Source: Chryseobacterium sp. Tr-659 (GTDB taxonomy: Bacteria; Bacteroidota; Bacteroidia; Flavobacteriales; Weeksellaceae). Taken from it: a DNA stretch of 64,000 nt. The stretch lies in contig NZ_VWWP01000001.1 of the NCBI RefSeq assembly GCF_011752975.1, positions 682,001 through 746,000 of the forward strand, read 5' to 3'. The translations under genes and the position numbers were made by a program. How positions within the stretch are numbered: the stretch's first letter is position 1; each line of letters opens with the position of its first letter. This document shows, piece by piece, positions 7,566 to 15,585 of this stretch. The notes under the pieces were generated by a model that made no database searches, had not been told where the DNA came from, and saw only the letters and a program-made list of their open reading frames with translations.

Positions 7566-9407
7566 ATGGATATAAAAAGATCTTTAGTACTGCTTTTTTC
7601 ATCGTATGGCTGTTTTCTTTTTGGACAAGAGAAAGCCATTGATACTATTTATATCTTCGACAATCAGATGAGTAGAGTAAAACTCTTTCATCCTGTGACC
7701 ACCATTTCGTCAGAAGATGTGGAAAAGAATTCAACTAACCTTTCTGATCTGTTGAGGTTTCAATCTCAGATTTACATTAAAGAAAACGGGCGTGGTGCTG
7801 TTTCTTCACCATCTTTCAGAGGAACTACTGCACAGCAGACTGCTTTTGTATGGAACGGAATTAATATCAACTCCAGTTTTTTGGGACAGGGAGACGTAAA
7901 TAATATTCCTACATTCGGGTATGATCAGATTGGGGTGAAATCCGGCGGGGGAAGTGTGATCTATGGAAGCGGAGCAATCGGAGGAAGCATTCACCTAAAT
8001 AATACACTCGATTTTAATAAAGGCTTTCATGGCTCATTATTTTCAGAAGCAGCATCATTCAATACCTATAATAATTTTGTTAAAGGTTCTTATAGTAATG
8101 ATAAATTCAGTTTTAAAGTTTCCGGAAATTATGTGAGCAGCGAAAACAATTATGAAGTCCCTGAATTTGTTGTAGGAAGCACAGGTTTTACAAATATCAA
8201 CGGCAGGTATTACAATACGTCAGTCAATATCGGAGCTTCTTATAAGATTGCAGCTCATCAGACTATTTCCTGGCAGAATCAGATGTTTGATGCTTCACAG
8301 CATTATCCGATTTTTGAAGCGAATGGAAATAAGACAAAATATAATGCACAGACGTTGAGAAGCCTTATTTCTTGGGATATTAATAAAACGAATCTGTCAA
8401 ACAGCTTAAAAGCGGCTTATACCGAAGATAATTACCAGTATTTTTCAGATATTGCTTCAACGAAATCGAGCGGTGCAGCAGGGAAAAATTATATTTTTAA
8501 AAACGATTTTAATTATTTTATTACTCCTAAACTCAACATCAATGCGATTGGGGAATTTCAGGTTAATAAAGGAAAAGGTTATGATACAGGATTCGGATCA
8601 ATCAGTAGAAATATAGGCTCTTTAGCCGGCTTGGTCAGATATTTTGCAACAAAAGATTTCAGTCTGGAAGCCGGAATCAAAAAAGATTTTGTAGAAGATA
8701 TCTCATCTCCGGTTTTATATTCATTTTCAGGAAAATGGGATATAGTAAAATGGTATCATGTGGGGGCGAACTTTTCAAAGAATTTCAGATATCCTTCTTT
8801 TAATGATCTTTATTGGCAGCCGGGAGGAAATCTTAATCTACAGCCGGAAACCTCTTCTAATATCGATATGAACCATGAATTCAGATTCGGAAATCTTAAA
8901 GTGATGCTGAGTCCGTATTATATGGATATTAAAAATCTTATCAGCTGGATGCCTACTCCTGAAGGATATTGGGCACCTTTCAATACATCGAAAGCTGAAT
9001 CTTACGGTCTGGAATCTCAGGTTACCTGGAACAGAAGTTTTGGAAAACATAGTCTGAAGCTGAATGGTAGCTATACCTATTCGAAATCAATTAATAAAGA
9101 TACCCGGATGCAAATGATGTATGTTCCCCTTCATAAAGCGGTCGGAAACATAGATTATCGCTATGATTTCATTAAAGTGTACGTACAGGGGCTTTTTAAT
9201 GGACTTACATATACCACATCCGACGAAAAAAGATCTTCAGCGATTGATCCGTATTTTATTGTCAATGCCGGAATTTCCGCAGATCTTTTCAAAAAGTACA
9301 CTTTAGGATTTAAAGTGAACAATATTACCAATACTGTTTACCAGACGGTATCTTTTTATCCGATGCCTAAGAGAAATTACAGTATTTATGCAAGTATTAA
9401 TTTTTAA
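7566..9407 (+). CDS. btuB: BtuB-like TonB-dependent cobalamin receptor
   Basis: A 613-residue outer-membrane receptor. It has a signal peptide (ends FLFGQ, about residue 21), a plug domain (about 40-145) with SPSFRGTTAQQTAFVWNGININ, and a 22-strand beta barrel ending with the typical aromatic C terminus (YSIYASINF). It imports cobalamin or corrinoids using TonB energy. The substrate call rests mainly on the cobalamin riboswitch directly upstream; the length and compact plug also match BtuB. It is followed after 9 bases by a BtuG-like lipoprotein gene, so the two form one operon ended by hairpins at 10464-10549. Confidence 0.88.
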   Translation: MDIKRSLVLLFSSYGCFLFGQEKAIDTIYIFDNQMSRVKLFHPVTTISSEDVEKNSTNLSDLLRFQSQIYIKENGRGAVSSPSFRGTTAQQTAFVWNGININSSFLGQGDVNNIPTFGYDQIGVKSGGGSVIYGSGAIGGSIHLNNTLDFNKGFHGSLFSEAASFNTYNNFVKGSYSNDKFSFKVSGNYVSSENNYEVPEFVVGSTGFTNINGRYYNTSVNIGASYKIAAHQTISWQNQMFDASQHYPIFEANGNKTKYNAQTLRSLISWDINKTNLSNSLKAAYTEDNYQYFSDIASTKSSGAAGKNYIFKNDFNYFITPKLNINAIGEFQVNKGKGYDTGFGSISRNIGSLAGLVRYFATKDFSLEAGIKKDFVEDISSPVLYSFSGKWDIVKWYHVGANFSKNFRYPSFNDLYWQPGGNLNLQPETSSNIDMNHEFRFGNLKVMLSPYYMDIKNLISWMPTPEGYWAPFNTSKAESYGLESQVTWNRSFGKHSLKLNGSYTYSKSINKDTRMQMMYVPLHKAVGNIDYRYDFIKVYVQGLFNGLTYTTSDEKRSSAIDPYFIVNAGISADLFKKYTLGFKVNNITNTVYQTVSFYPMPKRNYSIYASINF

Positions 9408-9416
9408 AACGAAAAT

Positions 9417-10460
9417 ATGAAACGTAACAAATTTTTACACCTTCTTTTTGCTTTTACCCTTCTTTTGGGTGTGGCATCTTGTAGCACAGACAGTACTGTA
9501 GAAAATGAAGTATTCTACGGAAACGGATTCCTGATTGCCAATGAAGGTAAATATGGAACTCCAAGTGCAGAAGTAACTTTTGTAACTCCTGATCTTTCCC
9601 TTAAGCAGGATGATATTTTTTCACAGAATAATGGAGGAGCAAAATTAGGTGACGTATTACAAACGATTTCCGTGTATGGAGATAAAGTGTATTTATTGCT
9701 GAATAATTCTAATAAAATTCAGATTGTTAACCGTTCCAACTTCAAAGCAACAGGTCAAATAACAAACGGACTTGATAACCCTCGTTATATGGCTTTTGCC
9801 AACAACAATCTCTATGTGACGAATGATAAGTATCAGGGAGATAAATACGTGAGTATCTACAAGGCATCAGACCTTTCTTTTGTTAAAAAAATCACATTTA
9901 CAGATCCTGTTGAAAGAGTGGTAGAAGCTCAGAATAATATCTTCGTACAGAATGCATCATTCGGTTTTGGAAACAAGATCACAATGATCAATACATCAAC
10001 GAATGATATTCAGTCTACCATTACATTACCCAATGGAGATATCAGCAAAATTATTTCTAACAACCAGAATGTTTACGCGATTGCCGGAGGTACAACAGAT
10101 TCTTATATCTATCAGATCTCAAGCGCTGGGAATATTACTAAAACAACTACTTTAACAGGAATTGCCAATGCTAAAAACATTGAAATTTCAAACGGAAAAT
10201 ATTACTTTACTTCAGGGAAAAACGTTTATACAATGGATATGAGTGCTACTACAGCTCCTACCTCCCCGTTATTTACGGTAGCCAACAGTGTTGATCAATA
10301 TTCTGCTCTTTATGGATTCAGTGTGGTAAACGGTATGATCTTTACTTCCGATTCAAACGGATTTACTAAAGCAAGTACTATTGTAGTTTACAATACTTCA
10401 GGATCTATTATCAAGACATTCTCTGCAGGTATTGGCTCAAACGGAGTATATTGGAACTAA
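9417..10460 (+). CDS. BtuG-like beta-propeller surface lipoprotein
   Basis: A 347-residue lipoprotein: lipobox VASC with Cys22. It is followed by about seven repeated four-strand units of YncE/DUF5074 type, for example VYLLLNNSNKIQIVNRSNF, MAFANNNLYVTND and IVVYNTSGSIIKTF. Bacteroides BtuG proteins are surface-exposed seven-bladed propellers that bind cobalamin tightly and pass it to BtuB. The fold, lipid anchor and riboswitch-controlled operon with a BtuB-like receptor match that arrangement. Binding is inferred; the sequence similarity to BtuG is only at fold level from what I can see. Confidence 0.8.
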   Translation: MKRNKFLHLLFAFTLLLGVASCSTDSTVENEVFYGNGFLIANEGKYGTPSAEVTFVTPDLSLKQDDIFSQNNGGAKLGDVLQTISVYGDKVYLLLNNSNKIQIVNRSNFKATGQITNGLDNPRYMAFANNNLYVTNDKYQGDKYVSIYKASDLSFVKKITFTDPVERVVEAQNNIFVQNASFGFGNKITMINTSTNDIQSTITLPNGDISKIISNNQNVYAIAGGTTDSYIYQISSAGNITKTTTLTGIANAKNIEISNGKYYFTSGKNVYTMDMSATTAPTSPLFTVANSVDQYSALYGFSVVNGMIFTSDSNGFTKASTIVVYNTSGSIIKTFSAGIGSNGVYWN

Positions 10461-10463
10461 AAG

Positions 10464-10496
10464 ATTAATACTTCGGTATTAATATTTTATTTTTTC
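10464..10496 (+). terminator. Terminator 1 after the cobalamin operon
   Basis: Eight-pair stem attaatac / gtattaat with a UUCG tetraloop, followed by attttattttttc. It lies 4 bases after the stop of the BtuG-like gene. Confidence 0.85.
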
Positions 10497-10513
10497 ATCA
10501 TTTGTGTTTTTTT

Positions 10514-10549
10514 CCGGCCGGTTTCGAAGAAACCGGCCGGCTTTGTTTT
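10514..10549 (+). terminator. Terminator 2, GC-rich hairpin
   Basis: Perfect 12-pair stem ccggccggtttc / gaaaccggccgg with loop gaa, T-rich on both sides (gtttttttt before, ctttgtttt after). It can work in both directions. Confidence 0.8.
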
Positions 10550-10567
10550 CAGTAATAATCATATAAA

Positions 10568-10605
10568 AACCCGGCGGGATGGAACATCCCGCCGGGTTAA
10601 TTTTT
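10568..10605. terminator. Terminator 3, bidirectional hairpin
   Basis: Perfect 14-pair stem aacccggcgggatg / catcccgccgggtt with loop gaa, followed by aattttt on the plus strand and tttttatat on the minus strand. It lies 15 bases beyond the stop of the minus-strand CCA-adding enzyme gene and most likely terminates it. Confidence 0.8.
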
Positions 10606-10619
10606 AAGAATAGATTATA

Positions 10620-12038
10620 TTATATTTTTAATCCCAGCTTTTCAGCCTCGGCAATCACAAACTTTGCAGCTTCTTCCTTTTCATTAGGAATTTCACCTTC
10701 AAGAATTGCTTCTTTTACTTTTTCTTTGAGAATACCGATTTCACGACCCGGCTTAAGGTTAAACATTTCCATGATCTCCTCTCCAGTGATTGGCGGCTGA
10801 AAATTTCTTACCTGATCCTTTTCTTCCACCTCCTTGATTTTTACCGCTACATATTCAAAATTTCTTTTGAATTTTTCCTGCTTTTTAGAGTTTTTCGTGG
10901 TAATATCTGCTTTACAAAGCGTAAAAAGATCTTCAAGGTCCTCACCTGCATCAAATAAAAGCCTTCTCAGCGCTGAATCTGAAGCGTCATCTGTAATCAG
11001 AGCAATAGGACGGGACGAGAGTTTTACCATTTTCTGAACATACTTCATGTCGCTTCCTAATGGTAATTTTAGTCGCTGAAAAAGGGTTTTTACCATTTTT
11101 GATCCTAGAAATTCATGGCCATGGAAAGTCCAGCCTGTACCTTCTACAAATTTTTTAGTAGGTGCTTTTCCAATATCGTGAAGCAGAGCAGACCAACGAA
11201 GCCATAGGTTATCTGTATTCTCAGAAATATTATCTACTACTTCCAGCGTATGGTAAAAATTATCTTTGTGGGTTTGCCCTTCAACTTCTTCCACTCCTTT
11301 AAGTTCGAGCAATTCGGGGATCACCAGCTTTAAAAGTCCGGTTTGTTCCATTAATCTTAATCCCACGGAAGGTTTTACAGACGTCATGATCTTGTTGAAT
11401 TCCACCATAATTCTTTCCATAGAAACAATTTTGATTCTTTCTGCTTCTTGTCTGATAGCTTCTAAAGAATTTTCTTCCACTTTAAAATTTAAAGTTGATG
11501 CAAATCTCACCGCTCTCATCATTCTCAACGGATCATCGGAGTACGTCTGGGCAGGCTCAAGAGGAGTTCTCAGAATTCCTTGTTCAAGATCTTCAACACC
11601 ATTAAACGGGTCAATCAGCTCTCCAAAATTGTCTTTGTTTAAAGAAATAGCCATTGCATTAATGGTGAAATCTCTTCTTTTTTGGTCATCTTCAAGGCTT
11701 CCGCCTTCTACTTCCGGTTTTCGGCTGTTTTCTGTATAGCTTTCCTTCCTTGCGCCTACAAATTCAAGCTCAAGTTCTTTATATTTAATCATCGCGGTTC
11801 CATATGTTTTGAAAACAGAAACCTTTAATTTAGGATCAAGATCCTGTGCCACATTTTGGGCAAGTTCAATACCGCTTTGTTCCGTTACAAAGTCAATATC
11901 CGTAGAAGCTTTTCTTTTCATCAGAAGATCGCGAACATAACCGCCCACAATATATACGGACTGATTATTCCTTTCCGCTGCTTCAGAAATGGTTTTAAAA
12001 AGTTTTAAATTTTTATTTTGATTAAGATTAATTTTCAT
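10620..12038 (-). CDS. cca: CCA tRNA nucleotidyltransferase / poly(A) polymerase family with HD domain
   Basis: A 472-residue enzyme that adds or repairs the 3' CCA of tRNA (members of this class can also polyadenylate). The nucleotidyltransferase head has VGGYVRDLLM (residues 31-40) and the metal-binding pair D47/D49 in STDIDFV. Next come the RRDFTINAMA motif, the RNA-binding domain PLRMMRAVRFAS, and a C-terminal HD domain with LLHDIGKAPT. I chose the ATG at 12038 (MKINLNQNKN); an in-frame ATG six codons upstream is possible. The next gene upstream ends 37 bases away and is unrelated. Confidence 0.92.
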   Translation of the reverse strand: MKINLNQNKNLKLFKTISEAAERNNQSVYIVGGYVRDLLMKRKASTDIDFVTEQSGIELAQNVAQDLDPKLKVSVFKTYGTAMIKYKELELEFVGARKESYTENSRKPEVEGGSLEDDQKRRDFTINAMAISLNKDNFGELIDPFNGVEDLEQGILRTPLEPAQTYSDDPLRMMRAVRFASTLNFKVEENSLEAIRQEAERIKIVSMERIMVEFNKIMTSVKPSVGLRLMEQTGLLKLVIPELLELKGVEEVEGQTHKDNFYHTLEVVDNISENTDNLWLRWSALLHDIGKAPTKKFVEGTGWTFHGHEFLGSKMVKTLFQRLKLPLGSDMKYVQKMVKLSSRPIALITDDASDSALRRLLFDAGEDLEDLFTLCKADITTKNSKKQEKFKRNFEYVAVKIKEVEEKDQVRNFQPPITGEEIMEMFNLKPGREIGILKEKVKEAILEGEIPNEKEEAAKFVIAEAEKLGLKI

Positions 12039-12075
12039 CGTTAATAATAGTGTCAATTTCTACCAATGTCACTCA

Positions 12076-12420
12076 TTAATCATAATGGGCATACATTTTA
12101 CTAATTTTTCCTTCGTCATTAAAAAACATGACTTCCACTGCATGTTTATCCATAATGGACTTATAAAATAGCGCTACAGAATCTACTCCCGCCGTTGAAT
12201 GAATCAGATCAAAATGAAGATCCGGAAACTTATCCAACGCTTTTCTCCAATATTCACGAACTGCTTTTTTTCCCTGCAAAGAGCTCTCCTTACCTCCGGT
12301 AGCCATAGCAATCATGGGAGTGGTAATTTCAATATCATCCGAATAATGGGAGAGGATATCCTCCAGATCATGGGCATTCCATGCATTTACCCACATTTGG
12401 GCAAATTCCTGATGATTCAT
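12076..12420 (-). CDS. SnoaL-like / NTF2-fold protein
   Basis: A 114-residue protein with the NTF2-like fold: opening helix FAQMWVNAWNAHDLEDILSHYSDDIEITTP, and a central KKAVREYWRKALDKFPDLHFDLI. Proteins of this small fold include isomerases, limonene epoxide hydrolases and ligand-binding proteins. Substrate unknown. No signal peptide. It lies directly upstream of the CCA-adding enzyme gene on the same strand (37-base gap) and may share its transcript. Confidence 0.75.
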   Translation of the reverse strand: MNHQEFAQMWVNAWNAHDLEDILSHYSDDIEITTPMIAMATGGKESSLQGKKAVREYWRKALDKFPDLHFDLIHSTAGVDSVALFYKSIMDKHAVEVMFFNDEGKISKMYAHYD

Positions 12421-12527
12421 AGCAAATAATTTATGAGTTGAGTTTGCAAAGATAAAATTAAAAAAAAGAAATCCTGCCGATATGAATAGACAAGACTCTA
12501 AAAAATAAACAAATCGATACCGGATTT

Positions 12528-13076
12528 TTATTCTCTCAGAACTTTTATCCTGTTGTCACTCCATATTTTGATGACCGAAGAGCCCGAATATTTTGAAACT
12601 TTTTCTCTATCTTCTTCAACCGCATAATCTACAAGATCAATCATTTCCTGGGAGATATCAGAGAATTTTAACGGGCTTTTCTCACCACTGAAATTAGCTG
12701 ATGTGGATACCAATGGTTTATTTAATTTGGAGATCAGTTTTTTACAGAAATCATTCTTTACCAATCGGATTCCGATAGTTCCGTCCTCAGCAAGAAGCTC
12801 CTTGGGAAGACCCCTCGGGTTTTCATAAACAATAGTGACCGGTTTTTCACTCAAATCAATAATTTCCCATGCCATTTCCGGAACATCCACAAGGTCCTGT
12901 AATCTTTTTTCAGACTCTACAAGAATAATCATGGACTTGTTTTTCTCACGTTTTTTGATGTCAAAAATCTTGTTGACAGCTTCTATGTTAGTCGCATCAC
13001 AACCTATTCCCCAGATCGTATCGGTAGGGTAAAGAATTGTTCCGCCGGATTTTAATATTTCAATAATATTTTCCAT
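12528..13076 (-). CDS. L-threonylcarbamoyladenylate synthase (Sua5/YrdC/YwlC family)
   Basis: A 182-residue enzyme making threonylcarbamoyl-AMP from threonine, bicarbonate and ATP, the first step of t6A modification of tRNA position 37. The YrdC motif is clear: GGTILYPTDTIWGIGCDATN (residues 11-30), then KREKNKSMIILV (residues 42-53) and later KPLVSTSANFSGEKSP. I set the start at the ATG at 13076, where the YrdC fold begins. Upstream in-frame codons to 13133 encode a sequence without family match. It lacks the C-terminal Sua5 extension, so it is the short YrdC/TsaC form. Confidence 0.88.
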   Translation of the reverse strand: MENIIEILKSGGTILYPTDTIWGIGCDATNIEAVNKIFDIKKREKNKSMIILVESEKRLQDLVDVPEMAWEIIDLSEKPVTIVYENPRGLPKELLAEDGTIGIRLVKNDFCKKLISKLNKPLVSTSANFSGEKSPLKFSDISQEMIDLVDYAVEEDREKVSKYSGSSVIKIWSDNRIKVLRE

Positions 13077-13167
13077 AATTTTATTTGAATTCAAATAGTT
13101 GATAAAGGTAGAAAATATAAGAATTTTAGACAAAAAATCAAGATGTAAATATGGATTGATTTTTAAG

Positions 13168-13228
13168 TTTTGGCTAAAGCCAGAAGATGTGTATATAATG
13201 TGAAAACGGGCTAAATCCCGTTCCTATT
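13168..13228 (-). repeat. Two-hairpin dispersed repeat, copy 2 (inverted)
   Basis: Read on the minus strand it has the same order as 7111-7175: aataggaacgggatttagcccgtt, about 20 bases, then ctggctttagccaa. Both hairpins are conserved with few changes while the spacer differs, which points to conserved structure. Confidence 0.65.
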
Positions 13229-13280
13229 GATGCTTTGATATGTTGAATGTAATAATTAATAAGTCTATATATATCTTATT

Positions 13281-13306
13281 CAATAGAAATGGGCTTTAAC
13301 TCATTC
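13281..13306 (+). repeat. Single-hairpin dispersed repeat, decayed copy
   Basis: The segment caatagaaatgggctttaac plus tcattc aligns with the first half of the repeat at 7111-7138, with a broken right arm. It lies 50 bases from copy 2, in the same gene-free interval between the Sua5-like gene and the 13344 gene. Confidence 0.5.
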
Positions 13307-13343
13307 AATTTAAAGTTGAAATTATTTTCAAAATTTATAAAGA

Positions 13344-13940
13344 TTATAACCCGTGAAAAAAAGAATTAAAATAAGTTTCACGTTTTATAGGTTCACTATA
13401 TTTTGGGTGTAGTATTTTTTTGAAGTCCCTTTTGGTTAAATGTTGAGAAATTAGTACTGTGAAATTTGATCTTGATCCTTCTTTAATTAAAGTATAAAAA
13501 ATAGCATTATTTGTGAAAAACACAACGGTTGTCTGTTCATATTCTTTTCCAGGACTGTAGAGATCCGTGGCTTCGTTAAGGAAAATAAGATTGTTGGAAG
13601 TTTTTGAAACTCTATAGTGATGTTTTTTACCATACTCAATAATTCTGCTTTTTGCTTCTTCTTTAGAAATGACAAATGGAATTTCTTTTAAGCACTTCTC
13701 GGTGTATTTACAGTATAAGACATAGATGCTAAAAATGAACAAACATATGAGAATCAGATATTCTAAACTATTATTAAGGGAAGGTTTTATATCTTTGAGT
13801 AAAAAAATAGACATGCCAGCCAATACCAAAAAGCCAAAATAGGTTGTAATGGTATCAAACTTATCAAATGTACTTTCCTCAAAAATCAGTTTTTTAGATT
13901 GAATACTTTCAGTGATGCTTAATTTTTTTAATGACCTCAT
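13344..13940 (-). CDS. Hypothetical two-helix membrane protein
   Basis: A 198-residue protein I do not recognise. Two membrane segments are visible (about residues 32-49, YFGFLVLAGMSIFLLKD, and 60-78, LILICLFIFSIYVLYCK), followed by a soluble C-terminal domain of about 110 residues. That domain contains Lys-rich helices and strands (TTVVFFTNNAIFYTLI). The topology suggests a cytosolic or periplasmic domain held at the inner membrane. It stands between repeats and a DinB gene with no clear operon partner. Confidence 0.6.
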   Translation of the reverse strand: MRSLKKLSITESIQSKKLIFEESTFDKFDTITTYFGFLVLAGMSIFLLKDIKPSLNNSLEYLILICLFIFSIYVLYCKYTEKCLKEIPFVISKEEAKSRIIEYGKKHHYRVSKTSNNLIFLNEATDLYSPGKEYEQTTVVFFTNNAIFYTLIKEGSRSNFTVLISQHLTKRDFKKILHPKYSEPIKRETYFNSFFHGL

Positions 13941-14008
13941 CGAAAATTAAGATGGTATTTTGTTTAAATCTTATGATTAAAGAAGCAGAACTTAGAGTTG
14001 CCTTTATC

Positions 14009-14521
14009 TTACATCCATCCCAACTTAGATAAATACCTTTCCTCGATGATATTCAGGTGATGATAATTATGACCTACAATAAGCTTTCCGATGGTTTCCA
14101 CGCTTACTTCATTACCATTGGCGATTCCTGTTTTTTGCAGAGCGGAAGGCTGAAGAGTTTCAAGCAGGATCTCAGAGGATTTTCTAACCAGTTTATACTC
14201 TTCCAATAACGATTCTAAAGTTCTTGTATCAGCAAAAGACTGGTCTGCGTATTCGTTTTCGTCAAAGCCGGGTAGATTATTTTTATCACCTCTGGCAAAG
14301 GCCAGCATTCTGTACTGAAAAACTCTTTCCGTGTCTGATAGATGAAGTAAAAGTCCTTTTAGGGTCCATTTTCCTTCAGCGTAAGCAAAATTGGATTGCT
14401 CTTCTGTGAGATTAGAATAAATTCCTATTGTTTTATCCGCAGATATTTTTAATTCGTTCAGCCAGTTTTCTGATGGGATCTGATCTAAATATCTTTGAAT
14501 GTATTTTTGAAAATCAGTCAT
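14009..14521 (-). CDS. DinB-family protein
   Basis: A 170-residue four-helix-bundle protein of the DinB/YfiT superfamily. Conserved metal-ligand histidines appear in WTLKGLLLHLSDTERVFQYR (about residue 60) and in the C-terminal helix GHNYHHLNIIEERYL. Family members bind a divalent metal and some act as thiol-dependent transferases; the reaction here is unknown. Cytosolic. It is followed on the minus strand by an unrelated membrane protein gene after 68 bases. Confidence 0.85.
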   Translation of the reverse strand: MTDFQKYIQRYLDQIPSENWLNELKISADKTIGIYSNLTEEQSNFAYAEGKWTLKGLLLHLSDTERVFQYRMLAFARGDKNNLPGFDENEYADQSFADTRTLESLLEEYKLVRKSSEILLETLQPSALQKTGIANGNEVSVETIGKLIVGHNYHHLNIIEERYLSKLGWM

Positions 14522-14625
14522 ATTTTTGTTTTTTGGTTATGGATTTGAATCATAAAAATAAGAATTAAGATTGCAGAATGAAATTAAATTCTATTCATTC
14601 ATCATTTATTTTCTATTTTTAATGA

Positions 14626-15078
14626 TTAGTTGTCTTTGTTCGTCCATTCGTAAAAATTCACAGAATCATAGAGTTCAAAACCGCAGGCAGGATATAATTG
14701 ATTTCCTACATCGTTGCTTTTCCCTGTTTCCAGAAGTACTCCGCAGGCATTGGATGATCTGCAGAGGTTTTTAGCCTCTTCAATCAATGCTTTGGAATAA
14801 CCTTTTCCCCTGTGAGATTCGTTGACATAAAGATCATTCAGCAGCCAGTAACGCTGCATTCTTGTAGACGAAAATATAGGATATAATTGAACAAAACCTG
14901 TCAGTTTACCTTCGTTTTCTGCCACAAAAATTTCAGAATCGTGGTTTTCTATTCGTTCTTTTAGAAAACTTTCGGCAGCAGGAATGTTGGATTCTTTGTG
15001 GTAAAAAATCCTGTATTGGTCAAATAATTCTGCTAATTGATTTAAATCTTTAATAGAAGCTTTTCTGGTGTTTTTCAT
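14626..15078 (-). CDS. GNAT-family N-acetyltransferase
   Basis: A 150-residue acetyltransferase. The acetyl-CoA-binding motif is in LNDLYVNESHRGKGYSKALIEEA (RGKGYS), followed by GVLLETGKSNDVGNQLYPACGFE. I start it at the ATG at 15078 (MKNTRKASIKDLNQL). The frame remains open to 15126, but the longer form would overlap the upstream gene, whose stop is at 15084-15086. The five-base gap to that gene suggests a shared transcript. Substrate unknown. Confidence 0.8.
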   Translation of the reverse strand: MKNTRKASIKDLNQLAELFDQYRIFYHKESNIPAAESFLKERIENHDSEIFVAENEGKLTGFVQLYPIFSSTRMQRYWLLNDLYVNESHRGKGYSKALIEEAKNLCRSSNACGVLLETGKSNDVGNQLYPACGFELYDSVNFYEWTNKDN

Positions 15079-15083
15079 ATGAA

Positions 15084-15566
15084 CTATAAATGATGATCGT
15101 AGCTTAATACCCTTTTCATTTTCCATTGTTTATCCTCCAAGACCCACAAAATAGTAAATTTTGCACGGCTTCCCTGAACCCATTTTCCATTGGAAAATTC
15201 AAAGAAATCATGTTCCCCTTCTTCTATAAAAGCATACAAAACATTATTATTGTACAAAGGGTACACTTTCATGCTGTTGGGAACGAGGTCCCGTCTTACT
15301 TTATTGGGCCCCCCGCAGATATTATTTTTGATGGAAGCTGTAAAGGCTTTTTCTCCGGAAGTAATCCCTCCTTTGTCGTGATAAAACTCGAGATCGTTAC
15401 TAACGATAGAAGTATAATGAGAAAGATCACATTTATTGAATCCTATATCAAATATCAGACTGTCCAGCTTTTTGGCTGTCTTATATAGTTCATCGGTGGT
15501 TTTGACCTGAGAATATATAATCTGACTGAAAAGACTTACGATCAGAAAAAATTGAATCTTTCTCAT
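15084..15566 (-). CDS. Secreted DUF4440 / NTF2-like protein
   Basis: A 160-residue protein with a signal peptide (MRKIQFFLIVSLFSQIIYSQ) and an NTF2-like DUF4440 domain. Visible parts are the helix DLSHYTSIVSNDLEFYHDKGGITSG, the middle strand VYPLYNNNVLYAFIEEGEHDFF and the C-terminal WVLEDKQWKMKRVLSYDH. Exported NTF2-like proteins of this sort are frequent in flavobacteria; ligand or reaction unknown. It is immediately upstream of the GNAT gene at 14626-15078 and 19 bases from the cystathionine enzyme gene. Confidence 0.78.
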   Translation of the reverse strand: MRKIQFFLIVSLFSQIIYSQVKTTDELYKTAKKLDSLIFDIGFNKCDLSHYTSIVSNDLEFYHDKGGITSGEKAFTASIKNNICGGPNKVRRDLVPNSMKVYPLYNNNVLYAFIEEGEHDFFEFSNGKWVQGSRAKFTILWVLEDKQWKMKRVLSYDHHL

Positions 15567-15585
15567 TATAAATTATTTTAAAATG

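Noticed and set aside
11266..11739. 157-residue open frame on the plus strand inside the CCA-adding enzyme gene
   Set aside because: Antisense to a well-supported gene; composition (Ser/Leu-rich, no motif) is that of a mirror frame.
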